From Actinomadura sp. NAK00032 (GTDB taxonomy: Bacteria; Actinomycetota; Actinomycetes; Streptosporangiales; Streptosporangiaceae): a DNA stretch of 64,000 nt. Location: assembly GCF_013364275.1 (NCBI RefSeq), contig NZ_CP054932.1, forward strand, positions 3,658,001-3,722,000. The letters run 5' to 3'. Positions 1 through 7,801 of the stretch are shown here, piece by piece. The notes below the pieces were generated by a model, which made no database searches, was not told the origin of the DNA, and saw only the letters and a program-made list of their open reading frames with translations. Numbering within the stretch: the first letter of the stretch is position 1; every line of letters starts with the position of its first letter. The position numbers were made by a program, and so were the translations under genes.

Positions 1-308
1 GCGTACAGCGGCCCGAACGCCAGCAAGCACTTGGCCACGAGGACGAGGCACAGGAGCGCCGCGGCGGCGGAGACCAGCCGGACCACCGAGGTCTCCGGCT
101 CGGCGGCGGCCGCGCCGTCCCGGCCGAGCCCGTCGCGCACGGCCCCCACGGCGAAACCCCCGAGCAGCGCGATGTAGAGAACGCGTTCGAGGAGCAGGGA
201 GAGGACGTCCGCCCGCGTGCGCCGCGGCCTCCCGGAACGCAGTCTGCGGCGCAGGTCGCGGGCTCCGGGGACGGCGCCGGCGGCGGGCCGCACATCGACG
301 GCCGTCAC
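1..308 (-). CDS. Membrane protein, probable ABC exporter permease (partial)
   Basis: N-terminal end of a gene that leaves the window at its left edge. GTG at 308-306 overlaps the TGA of the upstream ABC ATPase (307-305), so the two are translationally coupled. The first ~35 residues are Arg-rich (probably cytoplasmic). They are followed by a hydrophobic segment with the core LYIALLGGFAVGAV and a second with the core AAALLCLVLVAKCLLAF, which fits a polytopic membrane protein. Pairing with an ATPase suggests it is the membrane half of an ABC export system. Substrate is unknown and the rest of the protein is not visible. Confidence 0.6.
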   Translation of the reverse strand, partial: MTAVDVRPAAGAVPGARDLRRRLRSGRPRRTRADVLSLLLERVLYIALLGGFAVGAVRDGLGRDGAAAAEPETSVVRLVSAAAALLCLVLVAKCLLAFGPLY

Positions 309-946
309 GCGGGGATCTCGACGGTCCGGTCGGCGGCGGCGTCGATCAGTTCGCTGTCGTGGGAGGAGAACAGCACGCTCACGCCGGAGGACTTCTCGGA
401 GTTGAGCCGCGCCGCCAGCCACGCCCGTCCCTCGGCGTCCAGGCGCTGTTCCGGCTCGTCCAGGAGCAGGAGGCGGCGGGGGCGCACGAGGCAGGAGGCC
501 AGGCCGAGGCGGTGCCGCTGGCCGCTGGACAGCGTGGCGGGCAGCCGGTCCGCCGCCGCGGCGAGCCCGAGTTCGTCCAGCAGCGAGCCGACCGTCCCGT
601 CCGGGTCGGCCGTGCCGTGCGCCCAGGCGTAGAGCCGCAGGTGGTCGACGACCGACAGGTCCGGGAAGTAGTCGGCGTCGTCGAGCAGGCAGGCCATCGC
701 CGCGCGCACCGCCGGGTCCGACTCGCGCAGCCGCGCGCGGTCGAGTTCGATGCTTCCCTCGTCGACGGTCTCGACCCCGGCGGCGCACTTCAGGAGCGTC
801 GTCTTCCCGGCGCCGTTGGGGCCGACGACGGCCACCGCCTCGCCGGGCCGGACGGTGAAACTGATCCCGTCCAGGACGGGCACACCGAAATAGGACTTGC
901 GCACGCCCGAGACACGAAGAAGCACTGCCGTGCCCGTTTCGACCAT
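305..946 (-). CDS. ABC transporter ATP-binding protein
   Basis: A 213-residue single-domain ABC ATPase that would power the membrane protein encoded just downstream. Visible motifs: Walker A GPNGAGKTT (residues 42-50), signature LSSGQRHRLGLA, Walker B RLLLLDEP and an H-loop SSHDSE. The length is typical of small export-type ATPases lacking extra C-terminal domains. The ATG at 946 is preceded within 7-12 bases by TAGATT (958-953 on this strand), which looks like a -10 box, and there is no ribosome-binding site directly upstream, so the mRNA may be leaderless (inference). The substrate cannot be told from sequence. Confidence 0.9.
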   Translation of the reverse strand: MVETGTAVLLRVSGVRKSYFGVPVLDGISFTVRPGEAVAVVGPNGAGKTTLLKCAAGVETVDEGSIELDRARLRESDPAVRAAMACLLDDADYFPDLSVVDHLRLYAWAHGTADPDGTVGSLLDELGLAAAADRLPATLSSGQRHRLGLASCLVRPRRLLLLDEPEQRLDAEGRAWLAARLNSEKSSGVSVLFSSHDSELIDAAADRTVEIPA

Positions 947-983
947 GAATGTAATCTAGGGCAGCGTTCTCGCCCTCCAGGAA

Positions 984-2030
984 TTACCCTTCCCGGCCGT
1001 CGGAGGTGCGGCCGTCGAGGAGGGGGCGGCGCGGGTCCCAGGTGGTGCCGTCGCGGGCGTCGCGGCGGCGGCGGGCGAGGCCCGACAGCGCCTCCAGCAC
1101 CACGCGGTTGGCCAGTGCCGAGGTGATGTCGGCGTGGTCGTAGGGCGGGGACACCTCGACCAGGTCGACGCCGGCGACCGGCAGCTCGTAGGCGATGCGG
1201 CGGACGGCGTCCAGGAGCTGCCGCGCGGTCAGCCCGCCGGGTTCGGGCGTGCCCGTGCCGGGGGCGTGGCCGGGGTCGCACACGTCGATGTCGACCGACA
1301 GGAACACCGCGTCGCAGTCGTCGGTGGCGATCTCGAACGCCTCCGTCAGGCACGTGTCCAGGCCGCGCGCGACGATCTCGGTCATCTCGTAGGAGCGCAT
1401 GCCCTGCTCGGCCATCCAGGCGAGCGTCTCGGGGCCGGGCCAGTACCCGCGCAGGCCGAGCTGCAGGAACCGGTCGCCGCGCACGGCGCCGGACTCGATC
1501 AGCCGCCGCATCGGCTGGCCGTGCCCGACCAGCGAGCCGAACGCCACGTCGCCGGTGTCGGCGTGCGCGTCGAAGTGGATCATCGAGACGCGGCCCGCGC
1601 CGACGTGCTCGGCGACGCCCGCGGCGTCGGGCCACGCGATCGTGTGGTCGCCGCCCAGGACGAGCGGGACCGTCCCGGTACGCGCGACGGCGGAGACGGC
1701 CTTCCGCAGGTCGCGGACGGAGCGCTCGGCGTCACCGGAGTACATCTCGACGTCGCCGGCGTCGTAGACCGTGAGGTCGCCCTGGAGGCCGTCCACCCGC
1801 AGGGCCAGCGACGGCCGCGAGCCCCTCTGGGGGAGGTAGCAGGTCGTCCGGATGTGCTGCGGCCCGAACCGGGTGCCCGGCCGGTGGGACGTGCCGCCGT
1901 CGAACGGCGCGCCCAGGATGACCACGTCGGCATCGGCGTAGGTGGACGGCTCCGACCAGGTGCATCGCGGCACGCCCAGAAAGGTGGTGTCGGGCCCGAA
2001 CTGCGGGCCGTACCGTTCCGACAAGGTCAT
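984..2030 (-). CDS. speB: Agmatinase-family ureohydrolase
   Basis: A 348-residue arginase/agmatinase/formiminoglutamase-family enzyme, expected to hydrolyse a guanidino compound (classically agmatine to putrescine plus urea) with a binuclear Mn centre in the cytoplasm. All metal ligands are visible: GGDHT (H129), HFDAHADTG (D154, H156, D158) and SVDIDVCDPG (D247, D249). The GTGTPEPGG stretch is typical of agmatinases. A purine-rich GGGGGAAG precedes the ATG. It stands alone here, without polyamine biosynthesis genes beside it, although a PotDBCA-type transporter lies at 28 kb. The real substrate could be another guanidino acid, so the symbol marks the family rather than a proven function. Confidence 0.85.
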   Translation of the reverse strand: MTLSERYGPQFGPDTTFLGVPRCTWSEPSTYADADVVILGAPFDGGTSHRPGTRFGPQHIRTTCYLPQRGSRPSLALRVDGLQGDLTVYDAGDVEMYSGDAERSVRDLRKAVSAVARTGTVPLVLGGDHTIAWPDAAGVAEHVGAGRVSMIHFDAHADTGDVAFGSLVGHGQPMRRLIESGAVRGDRFLQLGLRGYWPGPETLAWMAEQGMRSYEMTEIVARGLDTCLTEAFEIATDDCDAVFLSVDIDVCDPGHAPGTGTPEPGGLTARQLLDAVRRIAYELPVAGVDLVEVSPPYDHADITSALANRVVLEALSGLARRRRDARDGTTWDPRRPLLDGRTSDGREG

Positions 2031-2441
2031 CTTCCCCCGAATGTATTGTGCCGTTGCGCGGCGCGGATGCGCGTATATCGGGGAGCCTAAGCGTTCCCTG
2101 TTAAATGCGCCGTCAGAAAGCGGTAATGGCGCCCGGCATCGAATTGCCGGGTGCGCCGAGGTGCTGGGGCGTCGTTGCGGTGGCCGTCCTCGATCAACGG
2201 AGGTCGCTGAGTCTAAAGTTCCCTGGCTGGTCGAGGGCTACACCCGTACTTGCAGGAAGTTTCTGCCGGGAGGGTTGACGAACGCCACGAAGCATCGTTC
2301 TATTAGTCACAGCCGGAATGGGACCCAGCCCACGCCAGATGGCCCGCCGACGCCGCAGCCGCGCCCCGCGCCCGGGGCGCGAGGGCGCCGCCGGGCCCCG
2401 ACTGCACCGCACCCCACCCACCTCGGAAAGTCGGTACGGCC
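2031..2441. other. Intergenic region between agmatinase and MFS genes
   Basis: No convincing gene. It contains an imperfect hairpin (2128-2138 pairing with 2145-2157) that could be a terminator-like structure, and the promoter plus box described at 2275-2308. That leaves a ~130-base leader before the MFS start codon. I do not recognise a riboswitch or RNA gene in the leader. Confidence 0.5.
2275..2308 (+). promoter_or_regulatory. Promoter with CTAWTAG box (site 1)
   Basis: TTGACG (2275-2280), an 18-base spacer, then TCTATT (2299-2304) resembles a vegetative promoter driving the MFS gene. The -10 overlaps TTCTATTAGTC (2298-2308), one of five copies in this region of the palindrome-like GACTAWTAGTC. 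A repressor bound here would block RNA polymerase (inference). Confidence 0.5.
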
Positions 2442-3938
2442 ATGCCCGGAACCAGATCGTCCAGACCCGCCGCCCTCCTGATCGCGGTCCTCGTGCTCGC
2501 CGAGACGGTGTCGGCGTTCGAGACCACGATGTCCGTCCAGCTGCTCTACGCCCAGCTGCCGTTCTTCGGCACCGACATCAGCAAGCTCACCTGGATCGTG
2601 ACCGCGTACATGCTGGTGGCGGCGGCCGCCACCGGGGTGTGCGGCCGGCTCGGCGACCAGTTCGGCCGCACCCGCGTGCTCAACATCGTGCTGCTGGTCT
2701 CGGCGGTGGGCTCCATCGTCAGCGCGGTCGCCCCCGACCTGGACGTCCTCATCGTCGGCCGGGGCATGCAGGGCGTGTCCGGCGCGGTGCTGCCGCTGGT
2801 GATCGGGCTGGCCCGCGAGACGCTGCCGCGGGAGAAGGTCACGACCGGGATCGCCGTCGTCAGCGCGTCCGCGCTCATCGCCGGCGCGTCGGGCATGCTC
2901 GTCGCCGGGTTCATCCTGGACCACCTCGACTGGCGGCTCATCTTCTGGTCGGCGGTGCTGCTGGCCGCGCTCGCCATGGCCGGGATCCGCGCCGTCGTCC
3001 CGAAATCCGCGGCCGCGACGCGCGACCCCGGAAAGGTCGACTACCTCGGGGCCGTGCTGTTCTCGGTCGCCGTCGGGACGACCCTCTACGGCGTCACCAA
3101 GTCGAGCGAGTGGACGTGGAACGACTCCCGGACGCTGGGCTTCCTCGGCGCCGGGTTCGTCCTGCTCGCCCTGTGGACGGTCTGGGAGCTGCGCGTCCGG
3201 CACCCGATGATGGAGGTCCGGCGGTTCGCCAACCCCAAGTTCGCGATCGGGATGCTCGCCACGGTGATCATCGCCTTCGGCGTCTTCGGGCTCAGCCAGG
3301 TCATGCCGACGGCCGTGCTGCGCACCCCGACGCACCTGCCGGTGCCGGGCGGCGACCCGATCGACCTGCCGGTCGGGCTCGGCCTGACTGCCACCATGAC
3401 CGGGCTGGTGGGCGGCCTCGGCGCGCTCGTCGGGTTCGCCATCTCGCCGCTGCCCGGCCGGATCTCCCGCCGCCACGGCGCGGCCCGGACGATCATGATC
3501 GGCTCCGCGGTCGCGGTGGGCGCCTTCTGGTCGGTCGTCCACCTCCACACGACGCTGGGCGGCTTCATCGCCTTCACCATCGTCAGCTCGGTGGCCGTCA
3601 CGTTCTGCTACGGCGCCCTGCCGACCCTCATCGTCGAGTGCGTCCCGCCGGAGGAGACCAGCGCCGCCGTGGGGATGCAGGCCGTGGTGCGGACGACGTT
3701 CCAGGGCGTCGCCGCGTCCTTCTCGGGGGTCTTCCTCGCGCGGGGCGAGATCAAGGTGGGCGACCTGGCCTTCCTGAGCGAGAAGGGGCTGGGCACGCTC
3801 GCCGTCGCGGCCGTTGTCGCCGCCGTCCTCGGGTTCCTGCTCGCCGTCGCGGCGTCGCGCTACCGCGAGTCGATGCTCGCGGGCGGCGACGGGGCCGCCG
3901 CCCGCGCCGGCCGGGAGCCGGCCGTCCGGCTCGACTGA
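2442..3938 (+). CDS. MFS drug/solute transporter
   Basis: A 498-residue major facilitator of the 14-helix (DHA2-like) size class. The N-terminal half has the MFS loop motif GRLGDQFGRTR after the second helix, and hydrophobic segments recur throughout the protein. It is the first gene after the box-bearing promoter at 2275-2308 and is followed by a second promoter with the same box for the CoA-transferase. It may therefore import the substrate of the catabolic genes or export a toxic intermediate; direction cannot be read from sequence. The ribosome-binding site is weak. Confidence 0.85.
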   Translation: MPGTRSSRPAALLIAVLVLAETVSAFETTMSVQLLYAQLPFFGTDISKLTWIVTAYMLVAAAATGVCGRLGDQFGRTRVLNIVLLVSAVGSIVSAVAPDLDVLIVGRGMQGVSGAVLPLVIGLARETLPREKVTTGIAVVSASALIAGASGMLVAGFILDHLDWRLIFWSAVLLAALAMAGIRAVVPKSAAATRDPGKVDYLGAVLFSVAVGTTLYGVTKSSEWTWNDSRTLGFLGAGFVLLALWTVWELRVRHPMMEVRRFANPKFAIGMLATVIIAFGVFGLSQVMPTAVLRTPTHLPVPGGDPIDLPVGLGLTATMTGLVGGLGALVGFAISPLPGRISRRHGAARTIMIGSAVAVGAFWSVVHLHTTLGGFIAFTIVSSVAVTFCYGALPTLIVECVPPEETSAAVGMQAVVRTTFQGVAASFSGVFLARGEIKVGDLAFLSEKGLGTLAVAAVVAAVLGFLLAVAASRYRESMLAGGDGAAARAGREPAVRLD

Positions 3939-3987
3939 GGACTCCGGGCGCCGGTGCCCTCCCGGGGCGCCGGCGCCCGCGAGCCAT

Positions 3988-3998
3988 GACGATTAGTC
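3988..3998. promoter_or_regulatory. Possible extra copy of the GACTAWTAGTC box
   Basis: GACGATTAGTC differs from GACTAWTAGTC at one base. It lies between the MFS stop and the promoter of the CoA-transferase gene, about 100 bases upstream of site 2, and could be an auxiliary operator. It is not at an obvious -10 position, so it is the weakest of the five copies. Confidence 0.3.
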
Positions 3999-4066
3999 CA
4001 CTCGGCTGCTGGGTGATTGATCTGCGGTTACCTGCGGAAACGTAGACGTAGCTGCGTTCTTGCTCC

Positions 4067-4099
4067 TTGCCAGGCGCAACATATGAGTATCTAATAGTC
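4067..4099 (+). promoter_or_regulatory. Promoter with CTAWTAG box (site 2)
   Basis: TTGCCA (4067-4072), a 17-base spacer and TCTAAT (4090-4095) form a plausible promoter about 50 bases before the CoA-transferase start codon. ATCTAATAGTC (4089-4099) covers the -10, as at sites 1 and 4. Confidence 0.5.
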
Positions 4100-4147
4100 T
4101 TAGATCGCATGGCGAGACTCAGACCACCTCGACGTTGTGAGGATCCG

Positions 4148-6535
4148 ATGCCCAGCCCCCTCCCGCTCGCTGACGTCCGTGTCCTGGAGTGCACCGGCGG
4201 CATCCCGGGCGCGTACTGCGGAAAGATGCTCACCGACGCCGGCGCGCAGGTGGTGAAGCTGGAGCCGCCGGGCGGCGACCCGCTGCGCGCGTGGAGCGCG
4301 TCGGGGGACCCCGCCCCCGGCCCGGGCGAGCACGCGCCCCTGTTCCAGTACCTGGCCGCCGGCAAGCGGTCGGTCGTCGCGGACCGCGCGGACGCGCCCG
4401 CCGCGCACGACCTGATCCGCGGCGCGGACGTCGTGGTCGTCGACGGGACGGGCGGCTGGGACCTGGCGCATGTGCGGTCCCTCCTCGCGGGCGGTGACGG
4501 GGCCGTGCTCGTCAGCATCACGCCGTTCGGCACCGAGGGCCCCTACGCCGACCAGGGCGTCCAGGCCAACGAGTTCATCCTCCAGGCGATGTGCGGGTCG
4601 ATCGAGGGCCGCGGCTGGCCCGGCGAGGAGCCGCTGCAGGCCGGCGGCCGGATCGGCGAGTGGGTGGCCGGGGCGTACGCGGCCTTCGCCGCCGCCGCCG
4701 GGTTCCGGCGGCTCCGGCGGACCGGCGGCGGCGACGTCTTCGACGTGTCGGTCCTGGAGGCGATGGTCGTCACCATGGGGGGCCTCGGCGCCGTCGGCGC
4801 GGAGGTGCTCGGCGCCGACGCCCCGGCGGCGGGCCGGAACCTGGAGATGCCGTCGATTGTGCCCACGGCCGACGGCCTGGTCGGCTTCTGCACGATCACC
4901 GCGCAGCAGTTCGCGGACTTCCTCGTCCTGATCGACCGCGCGGACCTGCTCGACGACGCCGAGCTGGCCTCGTTCGCCGGCCGGATCAGGCGGCGCGAGG
5001 AGTTCCTGGAGATGGTGCACGGCTGGGCGGCCACCCGCACCACCGCCGAGATCGTGGAGCTCGCCGCCGCGCTGCGGATCCCGGTCGCCCCGATCGGGAC
5101 GCCCGAGACCCTGGCCGACATCGACCAGTTCCGCGAGCGCGGCGTCTTCGTCAAGAACGCGCTCGGCCACCTCCAGCCGCGCGTCCCGTACCGGGCGAGC
5201 GCGTTCGAGGCGGGCCCGCCGGGGCCGGTGCCGGAGCTGGGCGGCGACACCGGCGCGGTGCGCTGGCCGGCGCGCGAGCGCACGTCCGAGCCGGGCGCGG
5301 CGGCGGACCGGCGGCCCCTGGACGGGGTGCGGGTCGCCGACTTCACCGCGTTCTGGGCCGGCCCCACCGCCACCCAGCTGCTGTCGGCGTTCGGCGCGGA
5401 CGTGGTCAAGATCGAGGGCCTGCGCCGGCCGGACGGCATGCGGTTCTCCGGCGGGCGCCCGCCGACCGTCGAGCAGTGGTGGGAATGGGGGTCGGTCTTC
5501 CTCGCCAGCAACAACGACAAGCGCGGGCTCGGCCTCGAGCTGAGCCTGCCGCGGGCGCGGGAGATCGCGCTGCGGCTCATCGCGGGCAGCGACCTGGTCG
5601 TCGAGAACTTCTCCCCGCGCGTGATGGCGAACTTCGGGCTGGAATGGCCGGAGGTGTCCGGCGCCAACCCGCGCGCGTGCATGGTGCGGATGCCCGCCTT
5701 CGGGCTCGACGGACCCTGGCGGGACCGGGTCGGGTTCGCGCAGACGATGGAGCAGGCGAGCGGCATGGCCTGGATGACCGGCCACCCGGACGGGCCCCCG
5801 ATCATCCCCCGCGGCGTCTGCGACCCGGTCGCCGGCGTCCACGCGGCCTTCGCGGCGGTGCTCGCCCTGGAGAGCCGCGACGCGACCGGCCGGGGCGTGC
5901 ACGTCGAGGGGACGATGGTCGAGGCCGCGCTCAACGTGGCGGCCGAGGCGCTGCTGGAGCACACCGTCCGCGGCGTGACGCCGCGCCGCGACGGCAACCG
6001 CGGGCCGGGCGCCGCGCCGCAGGGCGTGTACCGGACGGCCGGCCCCGACGAGTGGGCGGCGGTCGCCGTGACCGACGACGCGCAGTGGCCCGCGCTCGCC
6101 GCCGCCATCGGCCGCCCCGACCTCGCGGGCGATCCCGGCCTGGCGACCCGGGCCGGCCGCGCGGCCGACGCCGCGCGCGTCGACGAGGCCGTCGCCGCGT
6201 GGGCGGCGGGAGTGGACGTCGCGACCGCCGTCGCGGTGCTGCGGGCGGCGGGCGTCCCGGCCGCGCGGGTGACGCCGGCGCGCGACGTGCTGGACGACGA
6301 GCACCTGCGCGCCCGCGGGTTCTGGGAGCACGTCCGGCACCCGGTGGCGGGCGAGTTCCGCTCGACCGGGCTGCCCTTCGGATCCAGGACCGTGCCGTCC
6401 GGGTGGGTCCGCGACGCGGCTCCGCTCTTCGGCGCGCACAACCGGGAGGTCCTGGCGGAGCTGGGCCTCGGAGAGCGCGAGATCGCCGCCCTGGAGGAGG
6501 ACGGCATCATCGGCTCCCGTCCCGCCGGCCTGTGA
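4148..6535 (+). CDS. Tandem-domain CaiB/BaiF family CoA-transferase
   Basis: A class III CoA-transferase that would move CoA between acyl groups. It is a double-length protein of 795 residues: domain 1 begins near residue 5 (DVRVLECTGG), domain 2 near residue 391 (GVRVADFTAFWAGP). Class III enzymes use an Asp that forms an acyl anhydride. Domain 2 has it in CDPVAG (D559), whereas domain 1 has Glu in the matching GEWVAG (E171). Domain 1 may be structural or altered. I chose ATG 4148 (after GTGAGGATCCG) because the homologous fold starts there; an in-frame ATG at 4067 overlaps the promoter. The context is the acyl-CoA ligase, thiolase and crotonase genes downstream, so a role in activating a catabolic substrate is likely. 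Confidence 0.9.
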   Translation: MPSPLPLADVRVLECTGGIPGAYCGKMLTDAGAQVVKLEPPGGDPLRAWSASGDPAPGPGEHAPLFQYLAAGKRSVVADRADAPAAHDLIRGADVVVVDGTGGWDLAHVRSLLAGGDGAVLVSITPFGTEGPYADQGVQANEFILQAMCGSIEGRGWPGEEPLQAGGRIGEWVAGAYAAFAAAAGFRRLRRTGGGDVFDVSVLEAMVVTMGGLGAVGAEVLGADAPAAGRNLEMPSIVPTADGLVGFCTITAQQFADFLVLIDRADLLDDAELASFAGRIRRREEFLEMVHGWAATRTTAEIVELAAALRIPVAPIGTPETLADIDQFRERGVFVKNALGHLQPRVPYRASAFEAGPPGPVPELGGDTGAVRWPARERTSEPGAAADRRPLDGVRVADFTAFWAGPTATQLLSAFGADVVKIEGLRRPDGMRFSGGRPPTVEQWWEWGSVFLASNNDKRGLGLELSLPRAREIALRLIAGSDLVVENFSPRVMANFGLEWPEVSGANPRACMVRMPAFGLDGPWRDRVGFAQTMEQASGMAWMTGHPDGPPIIPRGVCDPVAGVHAAFAAVLALESRDATGRGVHVEGTMVEAALNVAAEALLEHTVRGVTPRRDGNRGPGAAPQGVYRTAGPDEWAAVAVTDDAQWPALAAAIGRPDLAGDPGLATRAGRAADAARVDEAVAAWAAGVDVATAVAVLRAAGVPAARVTPARDVLDDEHLRARGFWEHVRHPVAGEFRSTGLPFGSRTVPSGWVRDAAPLFGAHNREVLAELGLGEREIAALEEDGIIGSRPAGL

Positions 6536-6641
6536 CCGGCCCCACCGCCGGCCCTGTTGCCGGCGCCGCCACCGGCGCCGCGGCGGCGCGGCGGCGATCC
6601 GCGCCGCCGGCGCCCCGGCGAGGGCTACGATCGCTCGCAGG

Positions 6642-7400
6642 ATGACGGCGACCGGCGGGAAGGGCGACGTGGGATTCGAGGCGGCCTGGGACACGGGCGA
6701 CGACGCGGCGGGGGAGGGGGCCCGCGCGGCGCCCGGTGCCGGCTACCCGGACCTGCCGACGACCGCGTACCTCGTCCTCGGCGTGCTGATCGTCACCGAC
6801 GAGTCGCTCACCGCGGGCGAGATCAAGGTGCGCTCCCAGCACACGGTCGGGCACTTCTACTGGGCCCCGGCCGTCAGCCACATCCGCCGGGAGCTGGCCC
6901 GCCTGATCGAGCACGGGATGGCGGCCGAGCGCACCATCCACGTCGGCCGGCGCAAGATGACGGTCTACGAGTCGACGGCGCGCGGGGAGCGGGCGCTGCG
7001 CGCGTGGGCGGAGGCCCTGCCGGGCGACGAGCCGGTGATGACCAAGCATCCGCTGATGCTCAAGATCTGGCTGGCCGGCGACACCGAGCCCGCCCGCGTC
7101 CTGGAGGCGATCGACCGCTACCTGGACACCGTGCAGAAGTCGATCGACGAGCTGCAGTGGGCCCAGAGCAGGGGCAGGGAGCTGGGGCTGCTGGACGACC
7201 CGAGGTCCCGGTACCCGCAGGCGGTGACCATGTACACCCTGCGCTCGCTCTACGCCGAGATGGCGAACATCCGGCAGTTGCGCGACGACATCGACTGGAA
7301 CATGGGCGACGCCTACCAGAAGTACGCCGACCATCCGAAGACGTCCGTGCGGCGCAGGGTGCGGCCTGAACCGGGCACGGAGCCGGCCGAGGACGGCTGA
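6642..7400 (+). CDS. PadR-family transcriptional regulator
   Basis: A 252-residue protein with an N-terminal winged helix typical of PadR (residues ~38-100, including PTTAYLVLGVL and SHIRRELARLIEHGMAAE) and a C-terminal helical dimerisation region (YLDTVQKSIDELQWAQ). PadR proteins usually repress genes for phenolic or other aromatic compounds and are released by a ligand. It lies inside the catabolic region, after the CoA-transferase on the same strand, and is the best local candidate for binding the GACTAWTAGTC boxes in front of the MFS, CoA-transferase, acyl-CoA ligase and thiolase genes. That assignment is inference. The first ~37 residues are an unusual acidic, Gly/Ala-rich extension. Confidence 0.85.
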   Translation: MTATGGKGDVGFEAAWDTGDDAAGEGARAAPGAGYPDLPTTAYLVLGVLIVTDESLTAGEIKVRSQHTVGHFYWAPAVSHIRRELARLIEHGMAAERTIHVGRRKMTVYESTARGERALRAWAEALPGDEPVMTKHPLMLKIWLAGDTEPARVLEAIDRYLDTVQKSIDELQWAQSRGRELGLLDDPRSRYPQAVTMYTLRSLYAEMANIRQLRDDIDWNMGDAYQKYADHPKTSVRRRVRPEPGTEPAEDG

Positions 7401-7418
7401 CGCGCCCGGCCGGCCCGT

Positions 7419-7457
7419 GCTCGCGGGTCAGTCGCTCGCGGGTCAGTCGCTCGCGGG
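7419..7457. repeat. 15-bp tandem repeat at a gene end
   Basis: The unit GCTCGCGGGTCAGTC occurs at 7419-7433 and 7434-7448, with a partial third copy to 7457. It duplicates the last codons and stop codon of the small minus-strand gene that ends at 7443. It looks like replication slippage with no effect on the protein. Confidence 0.8.
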
Positions 7458-7760
7458 CAGCGGCTTGGCCTCCTTCACCACCAGCGGCGTGTCGCCGTCG
7501 GAGAGCGTGCCCGCCCCCGGGCTGGTCACCAGCAGCTCAAGGGAGTCGTCGTCGGGATGGGTGTACCGCTTGCCCAGCAGCGACCCCTGGTCGAACGGGC
7601 TCCGCGGCTCGCCGCCCGCCGCGCGGTCGGCGGAGGCGGACATCGGCACCCCGCCGCAGCGCAGGTCGAGGGCGGACGAGCCGGGCCGGACGACGATGAC
7701 CCCGGTGCCGCACACCTGGCTGTGCAGGCGCGTACCGGGCTTGATGACGGTGTCGGTCAA
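7443..7760 (-). CDS. Small conserved-looking protein of unknown function
   Basis: A 105-residue protein I do not recognise. TTG at 7760-7758 is the likely start because GGAGAATCAG places a good ribosome-binding site six bases before it, and no ATG fits. The N-terminal part (TRLHSQVCGTGVIVVRPG and DLRCGGVPM) holds two cysteines about 18 residues apart, which could bind a metal. The middle includes SLLGKRYTHPDDDSLELLVT. It begins 41 bases after the acyl-CoA ligase stop on the same strand, so it is probably co-transcribed and may assist that enzyme's pathway. Confidence 0.65.
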   Translation of the reverse strand: MTDTVIKPGTRLHSQVCGTGVIVVRPGSSALDLRCGGVPMSASADRAAGGEPRSPFDQGSLLGKRYTHPDDDSLELLVTSPGAGTLSDGDTPLVVKEAKPLPASD

Positions 7761-7801
7761 CTGATTCTCCTGTCCGGATCGGGTGTCGGTGGGGCGCTCG
7801 G

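Noticed and set aside
4100..6694. Long open frame on the minus strand (about 860 codons) across the CoA-transferase
   Set aside because: It runs antisense to a gene with clear family motifs, and is rich in Arg/Ala/Gly repeats with no recognisable domain, typical of antisense frames in very GC-rich DNA.
7419..7457. Short tandem repeats as a CRISPR-like array
   Set aside because: Units are contiguous without spacers, only 15 bases long and tied to a gene end.
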